Shown in pieces: positions 34,930 through 45,840 of a stretch of DNA of 64,000 nt (its first letter is position 1; the number at the start of each line of letters is the position of its first letter). The notes beneath the pieces are model-generated. The model did not search any database. It was not told the origin of the DNA and worked only from the letters and a program-made list of their open reading frames with translations. Both the position numbers and the translations under genes were made by a program. Source of the DNA: Leucobacter chromiisoli (lineage in GTDB: Bacteria; Actinomycetota; Actinomycetes; Actinomycetales; Microbacteriaceae); the NCBI RefSeq assembly GCF_016522505.1, contig NZ_JAEHOH010000015.1:59163-123162 (forward strand), given 5' to 3'.

Positions 34930-34981
34930 CCGGCGGGGTCGCGCTCACGCGGCGGCCGGCGGGGTCGCGCTCACGCGGCGG
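34930..34981. repeat. Perfect 26-bp tandem duplication
   Basis: A 26-base unit beginning CCGGCGGGGTCGCGCTCACG occurs twice in direct succession (34930-34955, 34956-34981), between the terminator region and the guaA stop. It is non-coding and might be a slippage or assembly product. Confidence 0.65.
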
Positions 34982-35001
34982 CGCCCGTCACGAGCGGGAG
35001 C

Positions 35002-36585
35002 TCACTCCCACTCGATGGTTCCCGGCGGCTTCGAGGTCACGTCGAGCACGACGCGGTTGACCTCGGGCACCTGGTTGGTGATCTTGTTCGAGATCCGCGC
35101 GAGCACGTCGTAGGGCACCCGGGTCCAGTCGGCGGTCATCGCGTCCTCGGAGGACACGGGGCGCAGCACCACGGGGTGACCGTAGGTGCGGCCGTCGCCC
35201 TGCACACCCACGGAGCGCACGTCGGCGAGCAGCACGACCGGGCACTGCCAGATCTCGGCGTCCAGGCCGGCCGCCGTGAGCTCGGCGCGGGCGATCGCGT
35301 CGGCGGCCCGCAGGGTCTCCAGACGATTCTTCGTGACCTCGCCGACGATGCGGATGCCGAGGCCCGGGCCGGGGAACGGCTGGCGGCCCACGATGGCCTC
35401 CGGCAGTCCGAGCTCGCGCCCGATCGCCCGCACCTCGTCCTTGAAGAGGTCGCGCAGCGGCTCGACGAGCTCGAACTTCATGTCCTCGGGAAGCCCGCCG
35501 ACGTTGTGGTGGCTCTTGATGTTCGCGGTACCGGAGCCCCCGCCGGATTCGACCACGTCGGGGTACAGCGTGCCCTGCACGAGGAACTTGATGGGCTCGC
35601 CCTCGGCCTTCGCCTCGTCGACGAGCTGGCGCTGCACCTGCTCGAAGGCGCGGATGAACTCGCGGCCGATGATCTTGCGCTTCTCCTCCGGGTCGGTGAC
35701 GCCCTCGAGGTGGCCGAGGAAGGTCTCCTCGGCGTCGACCGTGATGAGCCGCACGCCGGTCGAGGCGACGTAGTCCTGCTCCACCTGCTCGCGCTCGCCC
35801 TGGCGCAGCAGGCCGTGGTCGACGAACACGGCGGTGAGCTGGTCGCCGATCGCCTCGTGCACGAGCGCCGTCGAGACCGCCGAGTCCACGCCGCCCGAGA
35901 GCGCCGAGATCACGCGGGCGGATCCGACCTGCTTGCGGATCAGCTCGACCTGCTCGGCGATCACGTTGCCCGCGTTCCAATCAGGGTCGATCCCCGCGAC
36001 CGTGTGCAGGAAGTTCTCGAGCACCTGCTGCCCGTGATCCGAGTGCCGCACCTCGGGGTGCCACTGCACCCCGTACAGGCGGCGCTCGAGGGAGCCGAAC
36101 GCGGCGACCGGGGTCACCGCGGTGCGCGCGAGCACGTCGAAGCCCTCGGGGGCCCGCTGCACGGCGTCGCCGTGGCTCATCCACACGTTCTGCGTCTCGG
36201 GCTGGCCGCCCAGGATCGCCCCGCCGTCGCCGACCACGAGGGCGTCGGTGGCGCCGTACTCGCGGTCGCCCGTGTTCGCCACCTCGCCGCCGAGCGCGCG
36301 CGCCATGACCTGGAAGCCGTAGCAGATGCCGAGGGTCGGCACGCCGAGGTCGAAGATGCTGTCGTCGAACTGCGGGGCCCCCTCCTCATACACCGATGAC
36401 GGTCCCCCGGAGAGCACGATGCCCAGGGGGTTCTTCTCGCGCACCTCGGCCGCGGTGATCGTGTGCGGGACGAGCTCGGAGAACACCCCCGCTTCGCGAA
36501 CGCGGCGTGCGATCAGCTGCGCGTACTGCGCGCCGAAGTCAACCACGAGAACCGGGCGATGCCCGGTGTGAGTCTGGTCGGTCAT
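35002..36585 (-). CDS. guaA: GMP synthase (glutamine-hydrolysing)
   Basis: A 527-residue enzyme converting XMP to GMP. The N-terminal class I glutamine amidotransferase has the nucleophile Cys in [11 protein letters not shown] and the HPE triad end in [14 protein letters not shown]. The ATP pyrophosphatase domain begins [20 protein letters not shown] (P-loop SGGVDS), and the C-terminal dimerisation domain ends [11 protein letters not shown], the exact family terminus. It overlaps the DUF3817 gene start by 4 bases. guaB3 and guaB lie further upstream in the same direction, so the local cluster covers the GMP branch. Confidence 0.97.
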   Translation of the reverse strand: MTDQTHTGHRPVLVVDFGAQYAQLIARRVREAGVFSELVPHTITAAEVREKNPLGIVLSGGPSSVYEEGAPQFDDSIFDLGVPTLGICYGFQVMARALGGEVANTGDREYGATDALVVGDGGAILGGQPETQNVWMSHGDAVQRAPEGFDVLARTAVTPVAAFGSLERRLYGVQWHPEVRHSDHGQQVLENFLHTVAGIDPDWNAGNVIAEQVELIRKQVGSARVISALSGGVDSAVSTALVHEAIGDQLTAVFVDHGLLRQGEREQVEQDYVASTGVRLITVDAEETFLGHLEGVTDPEEKRKIIGREFIRAFEQVQRQLVDEAKAEGEPIKFLVQGTLYPDVVESGGGSGTANIKSHHNVGGLPEDMKFELVEPLRDLFKDEVRAIGRELGLPEAIVGRQPFPGPGLGIRIVGEVTKNRLETLRAADAIARAELTAAGLDAEIWQCPVVLLADVRSVGVQGDGRTYGHPVVLRPVSSEDAMTADWTRVPYDVLARISNKITNQVPEVNRVVLDVTSKPPGTIEWE

Positions 36586-37160
36586 CGAGTGCCTTCCGAG
36601 GTCGGGGCGGCGTTCGCCGCGGTGGGGTCAACGAGGGTGGTCTGCGAGGCGCCGCCGCGCGCGCCCGGGAGTGGCGCCCCGCCTCGTCCCGCGTCGCCCG
36701 GCCCCGGGCCATCGGCTCCGGCGTCGGCGGACTCGCGGGCGGCAAGGAAACCGTTCACCTCGCGCGCGACGCGCGCCTCGAGGAAGAACGACATGAACGG
36801 GATGACGCCGCCGAGGGCGAGCAGCAGGAAGCGCCAGAAGCTCCAGCGCATCGGGCTCCACAGCATGAAGTTCGAGATCAGGTAGACGACGTAGAACCAG
36901 CCGTGCGCGATGAGGATCGCTTTGAACAGGTCGAAGCCCTCGCGGGCGAACTCGGCCTCCTGCCCCTTCGGGATCGAGGGGAGGAACTCGGCGAAGCCCG
37001 CGGGGGTGAAGAGGAACAGCTCCACGCCGAAGGCGTAGCGCATCACCATCACGGCACAGAGCAGAAGCAGCATGACGCCGGTGATCACGGAGGTGACCTT
37101 GTAGACCTTCAGCGCCCGACGGATGCGCAGGTAGTCGGCGGGCTTGGGCTGCAGAACCAT
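36582..37160 (-). CDS. DUF3817 family membrane protein
   Basis: A 192-residue protein with membrane segments at about 22-45, 75-105 and 115-135 (hydrophobic [37 protein letters not shown]), matching DUF3817. The family is commonly found next to guaA in actinobacteria; function unknown. The C-terminal about 45 residues are Gly/Ala/Pro-rich and non-conserved. I chose ATG 37160 over ATG 37169 (3 residues longer) because a TAGAAT -10 box (37168-37173) lies 7 bases before 37160 and overlaps the other codon. The stop overlaps guaA by 4 bases. Confidence 0.82.
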   Translation of the reverse strand: MVLQPKPADYLRIRRALKVYKVTSVITGVMLLLLCAVMVMRYAFGVELFLFTPAGFAEFLPSIPKGQEAEFAREGFDLFKAILIAHGWFYVVYLISNFMLWSPMRWSFWRFLLLALGGVIPFMSFFLEARVAREVNGFLAARESADAGADGPGPGDAGRGGAPLPGARGGASQTTLVDPTAANAAPTSEGTR

Positions 37161-37167
37161 ATCTTCC

Positions 37168-37173
37168 ATTCTA
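37168..37173 (-). promoter_or_regulatory. -10 box (TAGAAT), DUF3817-guaA
   Basis: TAGAAT lies 7 bases before ATG 37160, which fits a leaderless message for the DUF3817-guaA pair. Confidence 0.45.
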
Positions 37174-37186
37174 CGTAGGGGGCGAG

Positions 37187-37999
37187 CTAGGGTGCGACGG
37201 CGTCGCGCCCGTCGGCGAGGAGCTTGAGCTCGTGCTCCTTCTCCCAGGCGTCCCGCGCCAGGCGGTACCAGAAGAAGATCGCGAACCCGGCGAAGACCAC
37301 CCACTCGATCGCGTAGAACACGTTGAGCCAGTTGACCTTCTCGGGCGGGAGCGGCGGCACGGAGTCGATCGCGTCGAGGCCCGCGGAGGCGAGCAGGCCC
37401 TCGCCCGCCCCGCCCGAGGCGTGCAGCACGAGGAAGCCCGCGTAGGTGGGACCGTCGACGTCCGACCAGGTGTTGGCGAGGTAGGCCGGCATCATGGTGC
37501 GCATGAGGTGCGGGTCCTCGCCCGGGCCGGGGATCTCCGGCCCCTCGGCCGGCATGTAGCGGCCCTCGAGGCGCAGCGGCTCGGCGAAGGCGGGATCCGC
37601 CTCGAGCCTCCGCAGCGCCTCCTCGGCCGCGGCGCGGTCCGGTGCCCAGCCGATCGCCACTGCGAGCTGGGCGCCGGCGTCGGCGAGCTCGTCGCCCGTG
37701 GCGAGGCGCCCGACGACCCAGACCCCGTTCTCGCCGCCGTTCATGCGCTGCTCGACGAGGCGCGAGTCGCCGGGGACGAAGGCGCCGTCGACGAGTGCGA
37801 CGACCCCGGCCGCGTCCTCCTTCACGCCCTCCGCGGGCGTCGTGAGGTCGGAGAGGGCGTGCGGGGTCTCGGTGTCGATCGCCTGCTCGGCGTCGATGCG
37901 GATGGCGTGGCCCATCTGCCACTGCCCCAGCCAGGCGAACACGGCGGCGACGGCGAGCGCGAGCAGCAGCGCGAGGATCCAGAGCGGCCGGCGCATCAC
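37187..37999 (-). CDS. SURF1 family protein (cytochrome oxidase assembly)
   Basis: A 270-residue protein with one membrane segment near the N-terminus (about 4-24, PLWILALLLALAVAAVFAWL) directly followed by GQWQMGHA, the SURF1 start motif, and another near the C-terminus (NVFYAIEWVVFAGFAIFFWY), with a soluble extracytoplasmic domain between. SURF1 proteins help insert heme a into cytochrome c oxidase. GTG 37999 is the first ordinary start; the frame stays open upstream to about 38215 without an ATG, GTG or TTG, so a longer N-terminus hidden by sequence error near 38220 cannot be excluded. Confidence 0.85.
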   Translation of the reverse strand: MMRRPLWILALLLALAVAAVFAWLGQWQMGHAIRIDAEQAIDTETPHALSDLTTPAEGVKEDAAGVVALVDGAFVPGDSRLVEQRMNGGENGVWVVGRLATGDELADAGAQLAVAIGWAPDRAAAEEALRRLEADPAFAEPLRLEGRYMPAEGPEIPGPGEDPHLMRTMMPAYLANTWSDVDGPTYAGFLVLHASGGAGEGLLASAGLDAIDSVPPLPPEKVNWLNVFYAIEWVVFAGFAIFFWYRLARDAWEKEHELKLLADGRDAVAP

Positions 38000-38373
<374 letters not shown>

Positions 38374-39495
38374 CTAGCGCTCGGCGTGGACGATGCCTAC
38401 TCGCTGGAACTCCTTGAGCTCCGAGTAGCCGGTCGTCGCCATCGCACGGCGCAGCGCGCCCACGAGGTTCGCCGTCCCGTCGGCCACGTGCGCGGGCCCG
38501 CTGACGATCTCCGCGAGCGGCGCGACGCCGCCCACGCGCACGCGCTTGCCGCGCGGCAGGTCGTCGTGGTGCGCCTCCTGCCCCCAGTGCCACCCCTGAC
38601 CGGGCGCATCCGTCGCGCGTGCGAGGGCGGCGCCGAGCATCACCGCGTCGGCGCCGCAGGCCATCGCCTTGATGAGGTCGCCCGAGGTGCCGAGGCCGCC
38701 GTCGGCGATGACGTGCACGTAGCGGCCGCCCGACTCGTCGAGGTAGTCGCTGCGCGCCCCGGCGACGTCGGCGATCGCGGATGCCATCGGCGCGCGGATC
38801 CCGAGGGTCGCCCGGGTCGTCGACGAGGCCCCGCCGCCGAAGCCGACGAGCACGCCCGCGGCGCCGGTGCGCATGAGGTGCAGAGCCGACTGGTACGTCG
38901 CCGCCCCGCCGACGATCACCGGAACGTCGAGCTCGTAGATGAACTGCTTCAGGTTCAGCGGCTCGCGCCCCTCCACCGAGACGTGCTCGGCCGAGACGGT
39001 GTTGCCGCGGATCACGAAGAGGTCGACGCCCGCGCCGATCACGGTCTCCCAGAACTCGGCGGTGCGGTGCGGCGAGAGCGCCCCCGCGACGGTGACGCCC
39101 GCCTCCCGGACCTCGCCCAGACGCGCGCGGATCAGGTCGGGCTGGATCGGAGCCGCGTACAGCTCGCGCATGCGCTTGATCGTCGCCTCGTCATCGCCGA
39201 GGGAGGCGAGCTCGTCCAGCAGCGGCTGCGGGTCCTCGTGCCGCGTCCACAGCCCTTCGAGGTTCAGCACGCCGAGGCCGCCGAGTCGCCCGAGGGCGAT
39301 GGCCTGCGCCGGCGACATCACGGAGTCCATCGGCGCGCCCAGCACGGGGATCTCGAACTGGAAGGCGTCGATCGACCATGCGGTCGACACCAGCTCGGGA
39401 TCCCGGGTGCGCCGGGTGGGCACGATCCCGATCTCATCGAAGGTGTACACGCGGCGGGCGCGCTTGCCCCGGCCGATCTCGATCTCGTTACTCAC
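38374..39495 (-). CDS. guaB3: GuaB3 family IMP dehydrogenase-related protein
   Basis: A 373-residue TIM-barrel protein related to IMP dehydrogenase but without the CBS domains. PMDSVMSPAQAIALGRLGGL and VHVIADGGLGTSGDLIKAMA are the barrel motifs. The position of the catalytic loop Cys of GuaB (GSICTTR) is occupied by GGGASSTTR here, so the usual covalent IMP chemistry is not expected. This loss is typical of actinobacterial GuaB3; its function is not settled. It is 25 bases after guaB in the same direction, so the two are probably co-transcribed. Confidence 0.9.
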   Translation of the reverse strand: MSNEIEIGRGKRARRVYTFDEIGIVPTRRTRDPELVSTAWSIDAFQFEIPVLGAPMDSVMSPAQAIALGRLGGLGVLNLEGLWTRHEDPQPLLDELASLGDDEATIKRMRELYAAPIQPDLIRARLGEVREAGVTVAGALSPHRTAEFWETVIGAGVDLFVIRGNTVSAEHVSVEGREPLNLKQFIYELDVPVIVGGAATYQSALHLMRTGAAGVLVGFGGGASSTTRATLGIRAPMASAIADVAGARSDYLDESGGRYVHVIADGGLGTSGDLIKAMACGADAVMLGAALARATDAPGQGWHWGQEAHHDDLPRGKRVRVGGVAPLAEIVSGPAHVADGTANLVGALRRAMATTGYSELKEFQRVGIVHAER

Positions 39496-39520
39496 GAATC
39501 AAGCCTGTCTTTCTGCGCGA

Positions 39521-41161
<1,641 letters not shown>

Positions 41162-42046
41162 CTACGGCCGCGCGCGTCTCCTGCGCAGGCCGTCGGCCGA
41201 GAGCAGCACGAGCGCGGCCCAGACGAGGCCGAAACCGATCCAGCGCGCCGGCGGGATGCGCTCCCCGAGGACGAGCCAGCCGATGAGCAGCATGACCGTC
41301 GGCCCGACGTACTGGATGAAGCCGAGGGCGACGAGCGGCAGCCGGCGGGCCGCTGCCGCGAACAGCAGCAGCGGGATCGCCGTCGCGATGCCCGCGAGCG
41401 AGAAGAGGGCGAGCGTCGAACCGTCGGCCCCCAGGAAGCCGGCGCCGGTGAAGACGGGGATGAGCGCGAGCAGCGCGACCGCCAGGGGCGAGAGCACCAG
41501 CGTCTCGACGAAGAGGCCGGGCAGAGCGGGGACGTCGGCCCCGACCTTGCGCTTGAGGTAGCCGTACAGCCCGAAGGAGCAGGCGAGCAGCACCGCGATC
41601 CAGGGGAACGTCCCGTAGCCGATCGCGATCGTCACGAACGCGATCACGGTGACCCCGACGGCGCCCCACTGCGCCGCCGTGAGCCGCTCGCCCAGGAGCG
41701 CGACGCCGAAGAGCACCGTCACGACCGGGTTGATGAAGTAGCCGAGCGAGGCGTCGACGACGTGCCCCGTGAACGAGGCGATGACGAACACCTGCCAGTT
41801 CACGTAGATGACGAGCCCGGCGGCGGCCAGCGTTGCGAGCGCGCTCCGATCTCGAAGGATCGCGGCCACGGGTCCCCACTGCCGCAGGACGGTGAGCAGC
41901 AGGCCGCAGAACACGAGGGTGAGCAGGATCCGGCCCGCGACGACCTCGAACGGATCGATGGCGCCCAGCAGCACGAAATAGAGCGGGAGCACACCCCAGA
42001 GCAGGTACGCGGTCAGTCCGTATCCGTAGCCCGCCCGTCGATTCAC
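41162..42046 (-). CDS. rarD: RarD-type EamA family transporter
   Basis: A 294-residue protein with ten membrane segments. The start YGYGLTAYLLWGVLPLYFVL and SLGYFINPVVTVLFGVALLG are RarD signatures (EamA/DMT superfamily). Substrates are not well known; E. coli RarD is linked with chloramphenicol sensitivity. The start is GTG 42046 with a TAGACT -10 box 6 bases upstream. It diverges from the aldolase-type lyase gene. Confidence 0.88.
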   Translation of the reverse strand: MNRRAGYGYGLTAYLLWGVLPLYFVLLGAIDPFEVVAGRILLTLVFCGLLLTVLRQWGPVAAILRDRSALATLAAAGLVIYVNWQVFVIASFTGHVVDASLGYFINPVVTVLFGVALLGERLTAAQWGAVGVTVIAFVTIAIGYGTFPWIAVLLACSFGLYGYLKRKVGADVPALPGLFVETLVLSPLAVALLALIPVFTGAGFLGADGSTLALFSLAGIATAIPLLLFAAAARRLPLVALGFIQYVGPTVMLLIGWLVLGERIPPARWIGFGLVWAALVLLSADGLRRRRARP

Positions 42047-42052
42047 CGCCCC

Positions 42053-42058
42053 AGTCTA
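42053..42058 (-). promoter_or_regulatory. -10 box (TAGACT), rarD
   Basis: TAGACT lies 6 bases before GTG 42046, which suggests a leaderless message starting with GUG. Confidence 0.5.
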
Positions 42059-42106
42059 GGGGAGCGCCCCATCGCCCGGATGCGCCGGCAGGCGGAGCGC
42101 GACCCG

Positions 42107-42112
42107 TAGGCT
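42107..42112 (+). promoter_or_regulatory. -10 box (TAGGCT), threonine-aldolase-type gene
   Basis: TAGGCT lies 6 bases before ATG 42119. The rarD box is 48 bases away on the opposite strand, so the two promoters are back to back. Confidence 0.5.
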
Positions 42113-42118
42113 GAACGG

Positions 42119-43213
42119 ATGAGCCACCTCGACCCGCCTCCGAGCAGCGACCCCCGCGACCACCCGATCTCCTTCGCCTCCGACAACTGGGCGGGCGCCC
42201 ACCCCGAGGTGCTCGAGGCCGTCTTCGCCGCGAACGTCGGTCACACGAGGTCCTACGGCGGCGACCCCTGGACCGTGCAGTTCCAGCAGGTCGCCCGGCG
42301 TCTGTTCGGCCCGGATACCGAGGCCCTGCCCGTGCTCAACGGCACGGGGGCGAACGTGCTCTCGCTGCAGGCCGCCCTGCCCCGATGGGGCGCCGTGATC
42401 TGCGCGCGGAGCGCCCACATCAACACCGGCGAGACCGGAGCGCCCGAGAAGACGGGAGGCCTCAAGCTGCTCGCCGTCGACGCGCCGGACGGGAAGCTCA
42501 CCCCGGAGCTCGTCGCGCGCGAGGCGTGGGGATGGGGAGACGAGCACCGCGCGCAGCCGCTCGCCGTCTCGATATCGCAGGCGACGGAGCTCGGCACCTG
42601 CTACACGCCGAACGAGGTCGCCGCGCTCGCCGAGCAGGCGCACGCGCACGGCATGGTGCTGCACGTCGACGGTTCGCGGCTCGGAAACGCCGCCGCCCAC
42701 CTCGGCGTCTCGCTCGCGGAGATCACGAGCGAGGCGGGAGCCGACCTGCTCAGCCTCGGCGGCACGAAGAACGGCCTCCTCGGAGCGGAGGCCGTGGTCG
42801 TGCTGCGCCCCGGCGCCGCTCCCGGTCTGCCGTTCCTGCGCAAGACGAATCTGCAGCTGGGCTCCAAGATGCGGTTCGTCTCCGCGCAGCTCACCGCGCT
42901 CTACGAGGGCGACCTCTGGCTGCGCTCCGCCGCTCACGCCAACGCGATGGCGGACCGCCTCGCCGCCGGGATCGAGGAGCTTGCGCGCCGCGACGGAGAG
43001 ACCGGATACGGGATCGCCCACCCCGTCGAGTCGAACGCGGTCTTCGCGTTCATCCCGCCCGAGGCCGCGGCGCGGGCCCGGAAGCGCTTCGCGTTCGGCT
43101 CGTGGCCGGAGACACCGGGGCTCTCCCGGTTGATGTGCGCCTTCGACACGCGTCCCGGGCACGTGGACGACCTCCTCGCCGCGCTCGCTGATGAGCGGGC
43201 GGAAGGGCGCTGA
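42119..43213 (+). CDS. L-threonine aldolase-type beta-eliminating lyase
   Basis: A 364-residue fold-type I PLP enzyme. [20 protein letters not shown] replaces the usual SDTVTxPTxxM start; [15 protein letters not shown] and [20 protein letters not shown] give the PLP-stacking and Asp motifs, and [17 protein letters not shown] carries the PLP lysine. It would split L-threonine or allo-threonine into glycine and acetaldehyde. Length is typical. Transcription ends in a perfect 17-base hairpin 7 bases past the stop, shared with the convergent groES. Confidence 0.88.
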   Translation: MSHLDPPPSSDPRDHPISFASDNWAGAHPEVLEAVFAANVGHTRSYGGDPWTVQFQQVARRLFGPDTEALPVLNGTGANVLSLQAALPRWGAVICARSAHINTGETGAPEKTGGLKLLAVDAPDGKLTPELVAREAWGWGDEHRAQPLAVSISQATELGTCYTPNEVAALAEQAHAHGMVLHVDGSRLGNAAAHLGVSLAEITSEAGADLLSLGGTKNGLLGAEAVVVLRPGAAPGLPFLRKTNLQLGSKMRFVSAQLTALYEGDLWLRSAAHANAMADRLAAGIEELARRDGETGYGIAHPVESNAVFAFIPPEAAARARKRFAFGSWPETPGLSRLMCAFDTRPGHVDDLLAALADERAEGR

Positions 43214-43590
43214 CAGACGGAACGCGGGGCCGGTGCAGTTGCACCGGCCCCGCGTTCCCGGGCCGTTCCGGCGGAGGATCCGCCCGGGGGGGCGTGAGGG
43301 GTGGCGACCCCGCGGGTGGGGCGCGCCCAGAGCCCCAGGTTGTGGTCGCCGCCGACCTTCACCTCGGTGCCGCCGAACTTCGAGTAGATCACGACATCGC
43401 CGACGTTGACGTCGAGCGGGATGCGGGTGCCGCTGTCGGAGACGCGACCGGGGCCCACGGCCACGACCTCGCCCTCCTGGGGCTTCTCCTTGGCGCTGTC
43501 GGGGATGACCAGACCAGACGCGGTGGTCTGCTCGGCCTCGACCTGCTTGATGACGATACGATCTTCGAGCGGCTTGATGGCGACCGACAC
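42934..43590 (-). CDS. groES: Co-chaperonin GroES with an apparently corrupted 3' end
   Basis: Residues 1 to about 80 are ordinary Gro[22 protein letters not shown], then [20 protein letters not shown] and [14 protein letters not shown]. GroES closes the GroEL cage. The last about 20 residues, normally EYLVLSARDVLAVIV and a stop near 43294, read [14 protein letters not shown] here: L..L.AR is still visible, but several codons are changed, largely towards G on this strand, and the stop is lost. The frame then runs through the terminator stem and 280 bases antisense to the lyase gene, which I do not believe. The true gene is about 43294-43590. The start is GTG 43590 behind AGAGGTC. No groEL follows. 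Confidence 0.8.
   Translation of the reverse strand: MSVAIKPLEDRIVIKQVEAEQTTASGLVIPDSAKEKPQEGEVVAVGPGRVSDSGTRIPLDVNVGDVVIYSKFGGTEVKVGGDHNLGLWARPTRGVATPHAPPGGSSAGTARERGAGATAPAPRSVCQRPSARSSASAARRSSTCPGRVSKAHINRESPGVSGHEPNAKRFRARAAASGGMNAKTAFDSTGWAIPYPVSPSRRASSSIPAARRSAIALA
43221..43256. terminator. Perfect 17-bp bidirectional terminator hairpin
   Basis: AACGCGGGGCCGGTGCA (43221-43237), 2 bases, then its exact complement TGCACCGGCCCCGCGTT (43240-43256). It lies between convergent lyase and groES genes, the strongest stem in the window. Confidence 0.9.
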
Positions 43591-43634
43591 GGTTGACCTC
43601 TTTCTCGGTATGGAAGAAGAATTCGCGAGCGCTC

Positions 43635-43665
43635 CGTACGGGTGCGCTCCCCCAGCAGTCTAGAG
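43635..43665 (-). promoter_or_regulatory. groES promoter -10 region
   Basis: TAGACT (plus-strand AGTCTA, 43657-43662) is the likely -10. TTGCGA inside the CIRCE element, 18 bases upstream, can serve as the -35, so bound HrcA would block RNA polymerase. Confidence 0.6.
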
Positions 43666-43671
43666 CTCCGG

Positions 43672-43698
43672 TTGGCACTCTCGCAAGGCGAGTGCCAA
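43672..43698. promoter_or_regulatory. CIRCE element (HrcA operator)
   Basis: TTGGCACTC-TCGCAAGGC-GAGTGCCAA: perfect 9-base arms with the 9-base spacer of the CIRCE consensus TTAGCACTC-N9-GAGTGCTAA, 82 bases before the groES start. It makes heat-shock control by the repressor HrcA very likely. Confidence 0.93.
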
Positions 43699-43828
43699 CG
43701 GCGTCGGCCCCCTTCGCCCGCAGCGAACAACGGCCGCCCGGAGGCCCGGCGGAGCCGTGTGGAATACTGGGGTGTACCGATCCCAGGCGTCGCACTCCCG
43801 ACGATGTCGGCGCTCACCAGGAGGAAGC

Positions 43829-44266
43829 ATGTCATCCCCACTGCCCCCGAACTCGCCTCAGCAGCCGCCCGTGCCGCCGCGACCCGGATCCCAGCCGCCG
43901 AGCTACGCCGCTCCGCAGGCGCCCGGCTCGCAGGCCCACCAGCCTCCTCGACCGCCGCAGGGCCCGACGCCGGCGCGTCCGCCGCAGGCCTCGCAGGCGA
44001 CCACGCTGGGTGCCACGAACACCTTCGCCTTCCTCGCGATCCTCTTCGGCTTCATCTTCCCCATCCTCGGCATCATCTTCGGCCACATGGGGCTCGGACA
44101 GGTCAAGCGGACCGGCGACGCGGGCCGCGGCCTCGCGCTCACGGGCCTCATCGTCGGCTACGTGTTCACCGGCCTCCTGCTCCTGTTCTGGGTGCTCTAC
44201 TTCGGCTTCATCGCGGTCGCGATCGGCAGCGCGCTGTCGTACGAGTCGTACTCCTCCACCTACTGA
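43829..44266 (+). CDS. DUF4190-type membrane protein, copy 1
   Basis: A 145-residue protein: a Pro/Gln/Ala-rich disordered N-terminal half (PPNSPQQPPVPPRPGSQPPS) and two membrane segments near the C-terminus with the DUF4190 signature ILFGFIFPILGIIFGHMGLG and QVKRTGDAGRGLALTGLIVG. Such proteins are common, short and uncharacterised in actinobacteria. AGGAGGAAG is a near-perfect ribosome-binding site. A hairpin at 44313-44342 follows. Confidence 0.85.
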   Translation: MSSPLPPNSPQQPPVPPRPGSQPPSYAAPQAPGSQAHQPPRPPQGPTPARPPQASQATTLGATNTFAFLAILFGFIFPILGIIFGHMGLGQVKRTGDAGRGLALTGLIVGYVFTGLLLLFWVLYFGFIAVAIGSALSYESYSSTY

Positions 44267-44312
44267 TCCGCGAAGAGCGGGGCGCGGTTCGCCGCTCCGC
44301 ACTCGCCGCTTC

Positions 44313-44342
44313 GTCGGCCCCGGGGCTCGCCTCGGGGCCGAC
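44313..44342 (+). terminator. Terminator hairpin after the DUF4190 gene
   Basis: GTCGGCCCCG (44313-44322) and CGGGGCCGAC (44333-44342), perfect 10-base arms with a 10-base loop, followed by GGCTTTCC. It ends only 19 bases before the next GTG start, so it may also act as an attenuator or leader hairpin for that gene. Confidence 0.6.
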
Positions 44343-44361
44343 GGCTTTCCGGAAGGACGTC

Positions 44362-45690
44362 GTGTCTGCTGTGCGCACCGCTTCGTCGGGCGAGGCGCTC
44401 CCCGGCTGGGAGTTCCTCCTCACCGCCGAGGGCCTGGCGGCGCTGAGTGACGTCGACGCGGCGCTGGCGTCCGGCGAGAACAGCGTCGCCGTCGGCGCCC
44501 GGCTCCGCAAGCACGGCGGCTCGCCCGAGCGCGTCGCCGCCCTGCTGACCCAGGCAGAGCTGCGCAGGCGGGCTCGCGGCAAGTTCGGCGCGCTCGCCGA
44601 GCGGCTGCTGTTCACGCAGGCCGGCCTCGAACAGGCGACACGTGCACCCGTCGCGGCGCTGCATGCGGAGCGGTTCCGCGACGCGGGCTGCCGCACCGTC
44701 GCGGATCTCGGCTGCGGCATCGGGGCCGAGTCGCTCGCCATGCTCGGCGCCGGGCTGTCGGTGCGGGCGGTGGAGCTCGATCCGTTCACGGCGCGGCTCG
44801 CCGAGCACAATCTCACCGTCGCGGCGGCGATCCACGGCGCGGCGGGGAACGCTCTCGCGTCGCCGGCCGTGCGGATCGGCGACGCGGAGGCGCTCGGCTC
44901 CGCCCTTCGCGCCTCCGCCCCGCCCGCCATCGCGCCGAGGCCCGAGGGCGATGCGGCGCGACCCCCGTGGTCCCTCGACGGCGTCGACGGTGTCTTCCTC
45001 GACCCCGCCCGCAGAACGTCCGGCCATCGCGACACGAGGCGGCTGGCCGCCCCCGAGGACTACTCCCCCTCGCTGACCTTCGCCTTCGGCCTCGCCGAAC
45101 GATTCCCGACCGGTGTCAAGCTCGGCCCCGGCCTCGACCGGGAGCTCATCCCCGACGACGCTGAGGCGCAGTGGGTGTCGGCGGACGGGCAACTCGTCGA
45201 GACCGGCCTGTGGTTCGGCTCCGTCGCGCGCCCCGGGGTCCGCCGTTCGGCCTTGGTGCTGCGCGGAGACGAGACCGCGGAGCTCACCGCCGCGGGCGAC
45301 GCCCCGGACCCCGGGCACGGGCCGCTCGGCGAGTTCCTCTACGAACCCGACGGAGCCGTGATCCGGGCGAGGCTCATCGGCTTGCTGGCGGAGCGGATCG
45401 GTGCGCGCACGGTGAGCGACGGGATCGCGTACCTCTCGGGGGAGCGTCTCGTGCGCACGCCCTTCGCGCAGGCCTTCCGCATCGTGGAGCAGCTGCCCGC
45501 GCGCGAGAAGGAGCTCCGCCGCGCACTCGTCGCGCGGGATGTCGGCGTGCTCGAGATCAAGAAGCGCGGGGCCGACGTCGACCCGGCGGCGCTGCGCAAA
45601 AGGCTGCGTCTGCGCGGCTCGCAGAGCGCGACGCTCTTCCTCACCCGCGTCTCGGGCAGGCACGTCGCGCTGCTCGCTGAGCGGGCGTGA
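44362..45690 (+). CDS. THUMP-like class I SAM-dependent methyltransferase
   Basis: A 442-residue protein. VADLGCGIGAESLAMLGAGL is the SAM-binding motif I, VELDPFTARLAEHNL motif II, and VDGVFLDPARRTSGHRD resembles the DPPR catalytic motif of nucleic-acid methyltransferases. The C-terminal part (KKRGADVDPAALRKRLRLRG, then ATLFLTRVSGRHVALL) is the THUMP-like domain found in actinobacterial members, suggesting an RNA substrate. I chose GTG 44362, 4 bases after GGAAGGA; no ATG fits. Confidence 0.85.
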   Translation: MSAVRTASSGEALPGWEFLLTAEGLAALSDVDAALASGENSVAVGARLRKHGGSPERVAALLTQAELRRRARGKFGALAERLLFTQAGLEQATRAPVAALHAERFRDAGCRTVADLGCGIGAESLAMLGAGLSVRAVELDPFTARLAEHNLTVAAAIHGAAGNALASPAVRIGDAEALGSALRASAPPAIAPRPEGDAARPPWSLDGVDGVFLDPARRTSGHRDTRRLAAPEDYSPSLTFAFGLAERFPTGVKLGPGLDRELIPDDAEAQWVSADGQLVETGLWFGSVARPGVRRSALVLRGDETAELTAAGDAPDPGHGPLGEFLYEPDGAVIRARLIGLLAERIGARTVSDGIAYLSGERLVRTPFAQAFRIVEQLPAREKELRRALVARDVGVLEIKKRGADVDPAALRKRLRLRGSQSATLFLTRVSGRHVALLAERA

Positions 45691-45786
45691 GGCGGCCTCA
45701 CCGGTACCCGGGATCGCGCGGCCTCACCGGCACCGGAACCGCGCAACGGCAGCGGATGCCGCGGAGTCCCCGCCCGTCCGATAGAC

Positions 45787-45821
45787 AGAGGGAGCCCCGG
45801 CCGTCGGCCGGGACTCCCTCT
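45787..45821. terminator. Bidirectional terminator
   Basis: AGAGGGAGCCCCGGCC-GTC-GGCCGGGACTCCCTCT: a 16-base stem with one C-A mismatch. It lies between the convergent methyltransferase and DUF4190 copy 2 genes. Confidence 0.85.
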
Positions 45822-45840
45822 GCGTTCGAGCAGACGCCGC

